Shown here: positions 62,048-64,000 of the stretch, piece after piece
Position numbering within the stretch: position 1 is the stretch's first letter
Layout: every line of letters begins with the position of its first letter
Source of the DNA: Pelagibacterales bacterium SAG-MED01
Lineage (GTDB): Bacteria; Pseudomonadota; Alphaproteobacteria; Pelagibacterales; Pelagibacteraceae
DNA: 64,000 nt
Assembly (NCBI GenBank): GCA_014654455.1
Contig: JACWCY010000007.1
Span: forward strand, 20,171 to 84,170
Direction of reading: 5' to 3'
The notes under the pieces: generated by a model
What the model was told of the DNA's origin: nothing
Database searches by the model: none
The model's input: the letters and a program-made list of their open reading frames with translations, nothing else
Position numbers and translations under genes: made by a program

Positions 62048-62535
62048 AAAATATAAAACTTACCAATCGAATAAGTTTAATTAACAAAAAATTTAAGAAA
62101 AAAGAGTTTTATCATTATCTTAAAACTTCTAATCTTTCATTAGTAATACCTAAGATTAAAGACAAATATATAGTAGTATCTCAAAAAAGAGTTCCGATTA
62201 ACAAAATTAATTATGAGTTTCCTTCTGGGATAGTAGAAAAAAAAGAAACAACTCTACAATCAGCTCATAAGGAATTAAAAGAAGAAACAGGGTATAAATC
62301 AAGATCAAAATTGAGTAAAATTATAACTTTTTATACTGAGCCTGGGCGATTAACTACTAAAATTACTGGTTATTTTACGAAAGACTTAATAAAAATTTCA
62401 AAGCCAGAAAAAGGTATTAGAATTCATCTGTTTAATCAAAGCGATATATTTAAATTAATATTAAATCAAAAATTTGATAATAGTTCTCACATAGCAATGT
62501 TTTTATATTTAATAAAAAATATTAAAAATCTATAA
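62044..62535 (+). CDS. NUDIX hydrolase (ADP-ribose pyrophosphatase-like)
   Basis: 163 residues from a TTG start overlapping the aquaporin stop. The Nudix box is complete: GIVEKKETTLQSAHKEL followed by KEETGY (GX5EX7XEXXEEXGU with lysine for the first arginine), with PSG just before it and TEPGRLTTKI after. It probably cleaves ADP-ribose or another nucleoside diphosphate. Bases 62098-62191 of this gene reappear inverted at the right edge of the window. Confidence 0.82.
   Translation: MKNIKLTNRISLINKKFKKKEFYHYLKTSNLSLVIPKIKDKYIVVSQKRVPINKINYEFPSGIVEKKETTLQSAHKELKEETGYKSRSKLSKIITFYTEPGRLTTKITGYFTKDLIKISKPEKGIRIHLFNQSDIFKLILNQKFDNSSHIAMFLYLIKNIKNL
62098..62191 (+). repeat. 94-bp perfect inverted repeat, internal copy (within NUDIX gene)
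   Basis: Identical, on the opposite strand, to 63907-64000. Here the sequence is a normal in-frame part of the NUDIX gene (KKEFYHYL to SQKR), so this is the original copy. Confidence 0.97.
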
Positions 62536-62617
62536 ACTACAGGTTGTATCAAATTAACTTTTAGATTTATGAATTATGTGATTAAATTAGTCATATAATA
62601 ATAATTTGGAGGTGAAA

Positions 62618-62824
62618 ATGGGAAAAAAATTAAAAAAAAATGAGAAGAAAAAAACAAAAATTTTAAAAGCAATTGATAGACTGAAAAATAAAATTACAGC
62701 TAAAGAGAAAAAGTTATCAAATGTTAATATTAAAATTGCTGGTTTAGAAAAAAAGGTTGCAGAAAAAAAAGCAAAAAAACTTGCTAAAAAAGCAGAGCAG
62801 TCTCCTGCATCTATAAATAATTAA
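62618..62824 (+). CDS. Lysine-rich coiled-coil small protein (68 aa)
   Basis: 68 residues from ATG 62618, chosen for its TTGGAGGTGAAA ribosome site; an in-frame start 12 bases earlier is less likely. The chain is a continuous basic helix with heptad spacing (AIDRLKNKITAKEKKLS, IKIAGLEKKVAEKKA) and no motif. Such strongly basic helices could bind nucleic acid. The strong ribosome site is notable in this genome. A hairpin follows at 62840. Confidence 0.7.
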   Translation: MGKKLKKNEKKKTKILKAIDRLKNKITAKEKKLSNVNIKIAGLEKKVAEKKAKKLAKKAEQSPASINN

Positions 62825-62839
62825 TATAAAATAAATCGT

Positions 62840-62873
62840 CTTACTTCCTTCTCTCTATTGAGAAGGAAGTAAG
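62840..62873 (+). terminator. Perfect 14-bp hairpin between small genes
   Basis: CTTACTTCCTTCTC (62840-62853) pairs with GAGAAGGAAGTAAG (62860-62873) around a 6-base loop. There is no long T-run after it, so it may act as a mRNA stabiliser or weak terminator rather than a classical Rho-independent terminator. Confidence 0.6.
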
Positions 62874-62908
62874 TAGTTAATTAACAAAATTTAACTATTA
62901 GGAGGAAA

Positions 62909-62998
62909 ATGATGAGACTTAATATCTTAAATTTTGTTAAAATCCTTATAGATAAACTAGGTTACAAAATAATTTACTTATTGTTAAAGTTTAATTAA
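62909..62998 (+). CDS. Possible 29-residue peptide with a consensus Shine-Dalgarno
   Basis: ATG 62909 is preceded by TTAGGAGGAAA, the best ribosome site in the window. The ORF encodes MMRLNILNFVKILIDKLGYKIIYLLLKFN, i.e. an amphipathic or membrane-associating basic/hydrophobic helix (given here as a description: about 60 percent hydrophobic, five lysines/arginines), then TAA TTAA. Too short to be sure. Confidence 0.5.
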   Translation: MMRLNILNFVKILIDKLGYKIIYLLLKFN

Positions 62999-63005
62999 CT
63001 TCAGT

Positions 63006-63906
63006 TTATTTTGAATTATTTGAGTAAATTACTCTTGGTTCCAAAAATAATTCTCTAGCAAGAGCTTTAAATCTTTTAGTAACTTGTTTTGAGATTATTT
63101 CTTGATGTTGTGATGGAATTTTCAAAAATACAGCATTACCTCTTTTATATAATTTAAATTCTTCAAGGAATATCGTAGATATCGAGGTCAATGATTGTGA
63201 AAATCTCAATGCCGCTCCCACTTGTTTGCTTGAAAAAATTTCATTATTATTTAAAAAAGTTAGATACTCCATTTTTGGATTATATTTGATACTGCAGTAG
63301 CGCCAATAACACGACAAAGCTAATTGTATTCTTTCTTTGTGAGTTAATCTAAGTAATGGGGTGTTAATCGTTTCTTGAAATACTAATTCGGCTTTTTGAA
63401 ATGCGCCTAATCCCCAATCCATATGACTTAATACACATGACAAATATAATAACTTCTTATTAAAGTGCTCATTTCCTTCAAAAACTGGCTGAATAAAATC
63501 ATAATATTTTTTATAATTCGATCCTAAATCACCTCTTTTTTTCGCAACATTCTCAAGAGCTTTATGAAAAATTTCTGAGTCTTTTACATCTTTAAAATAG
63601 TCAATTGATAAAGAACCTTCACGCAAACCACTTATAGAACAAATAATATTTTTTGGATTTGTAGCTCTCATAATTTCATCAAGTATAATGCAACTATAAG
63701 GTAAATATGGTGTTCTAGATTTTGAAATATATTCAACTGTTTTAAGTTTAGATTTATTAAAAGAAGAAATTTTTTCAACAAACTTAGATAAAACATTATT
63801 ATCAATGCTATATTGATGAATTATATGTACCGGATGATTATTTTGAAAAAGATGTAATTTAAATAATGATCGCCAAGTACCTCCAACTAAATATAAATTA
63901 TTAAAC
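63006..63906 (-). CDS. ppx: Exopolyphosphatase/GppA family protein, 5'-truncated by a rearrangement junction
   Basis: The readable part covers the second ASKHA half and the C-terminal region: LYLVGGTWRSLFKLHL, then PVHIIHQYSI, ISGLREGSLSIDYF, LSCVLSHMDWGLGAF and RLTHKERIQLAL, all Ppx/GppA features. The family degrades polyphosphate or pppGpp. The frame is open upstream of the internal ATG at 63671 until the sequence turns into an inverted copy of the NUDIX gene at 63906; stops follow at about 63940. The N-terminal half is therefore missing here. Confidence 0.82.
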
Positions 63907-64000
63907 CTCTTTTTTGAGATACTACTATATATTTGTCTTTAATCTTAGGTATTACTAATGAAAGATTAGAAGTTTTAAGATAATGATAAAACTCTTTTTT
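63907..64000 (-). repeat. 94-bp perfect inverted repeat, copy at the right edge
   Basis: Reverse complement of 62098-62191, running off the window. It begins where ppx stops making sense (after AGAG, shared by both), and the repeated segment reads as NUDIX protein in the other frame. This is the hallmark of a palindromic or inverted chimera joined at a short homology. Confidence 0.95.

Overview
The window looks like chromosome of a SAR11 (Candidatus Pelagibacter-type) alphaproteobacterium. The DNA is very AT-rich, intergenic gaps are tiny, many genes overlap by 1-8 bp (TAATG, ATGA), and convergent pairs end within a few bases of each other. The gene orders are alphaproteobacterial: mltB-rlpA-dacC-tmk-holB-metG-tatD, argS-nagZ-scpA-scpB-tatABC-serS-yajC-secDF, and sdhE/recG/DUF502. 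A tandem SAM-II + SAM-V type riboswitch in front of metY also fits a marine SAR11 cell. No rRNA or CRISPR is present; four tRNAs are (Glu-UUC, Pro-UGG, Ser-UGA, Lys-UUU).

Layout. (1) 1-5 kb: metY with its riboswitches, divergent from rplM-rpsI, then argC, a tiny lipoprotein and hom (amino-acid metabolism). (2) 5-15.4 kb: an accessory surface-polysaccharide region with methyltransferases, glycosyltransferases, an orphan rfbC, a tyrosine recombinase, two DMT/AEC transporters and a GIY-YIG nuclease, ending at tRNA-Glu. (3) 15.4-20.4 kb: glpX, an SbmA/BacA-like transporter and an NDUFS4-like complex I subunit. This stretch is disturbed by a perfect 1055-bp tandem duplication that makes an in-frame GlpX-SbmA hybrid ORF. 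It is also disturbed by a 1.6-kb element with no integrase, inserted at tRNA-Pro and carrying two HNH nuclease genes. (4) 20.5-31 kb: nhaA, gpx, and the long minus-strand cell-wall/replication operon. (5) 31-33.5 kb: small accessory methyltransferases and a cupin/JmjC-like protein. (6) 33.5-58.5 kb: housekeeping genes (sdhE, recG, tgt, ppi, coaD, gyrA, ssb, uvrA, secDF, yajC, serS, tatABC, scpAB, nagZ, argS, dgt, erpA, xth). (7) 58.5-64 kb: an Ldh-type oxidoreductase, a zur operon with an obvious Zur box, arsC-aquaporin-NUDIX, small proteins, and a 5'-truncated ppx.

Two places suggest recombination or assembly trouble. One is the 1055-bp tandem duplication. The other is a 94-bp perfect inverted copy of the NUDIX gene that abuts the right edge and cuts off ppx. 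The second has the form of an amplification or assembly chimera and should be checked before biology is built on it. The most interesting apparently genuine biology is the metY double riboswitch with a possible anti-aptamer pairing, and the tRNA-Pro mini-element with arm-type repeats at both ends.
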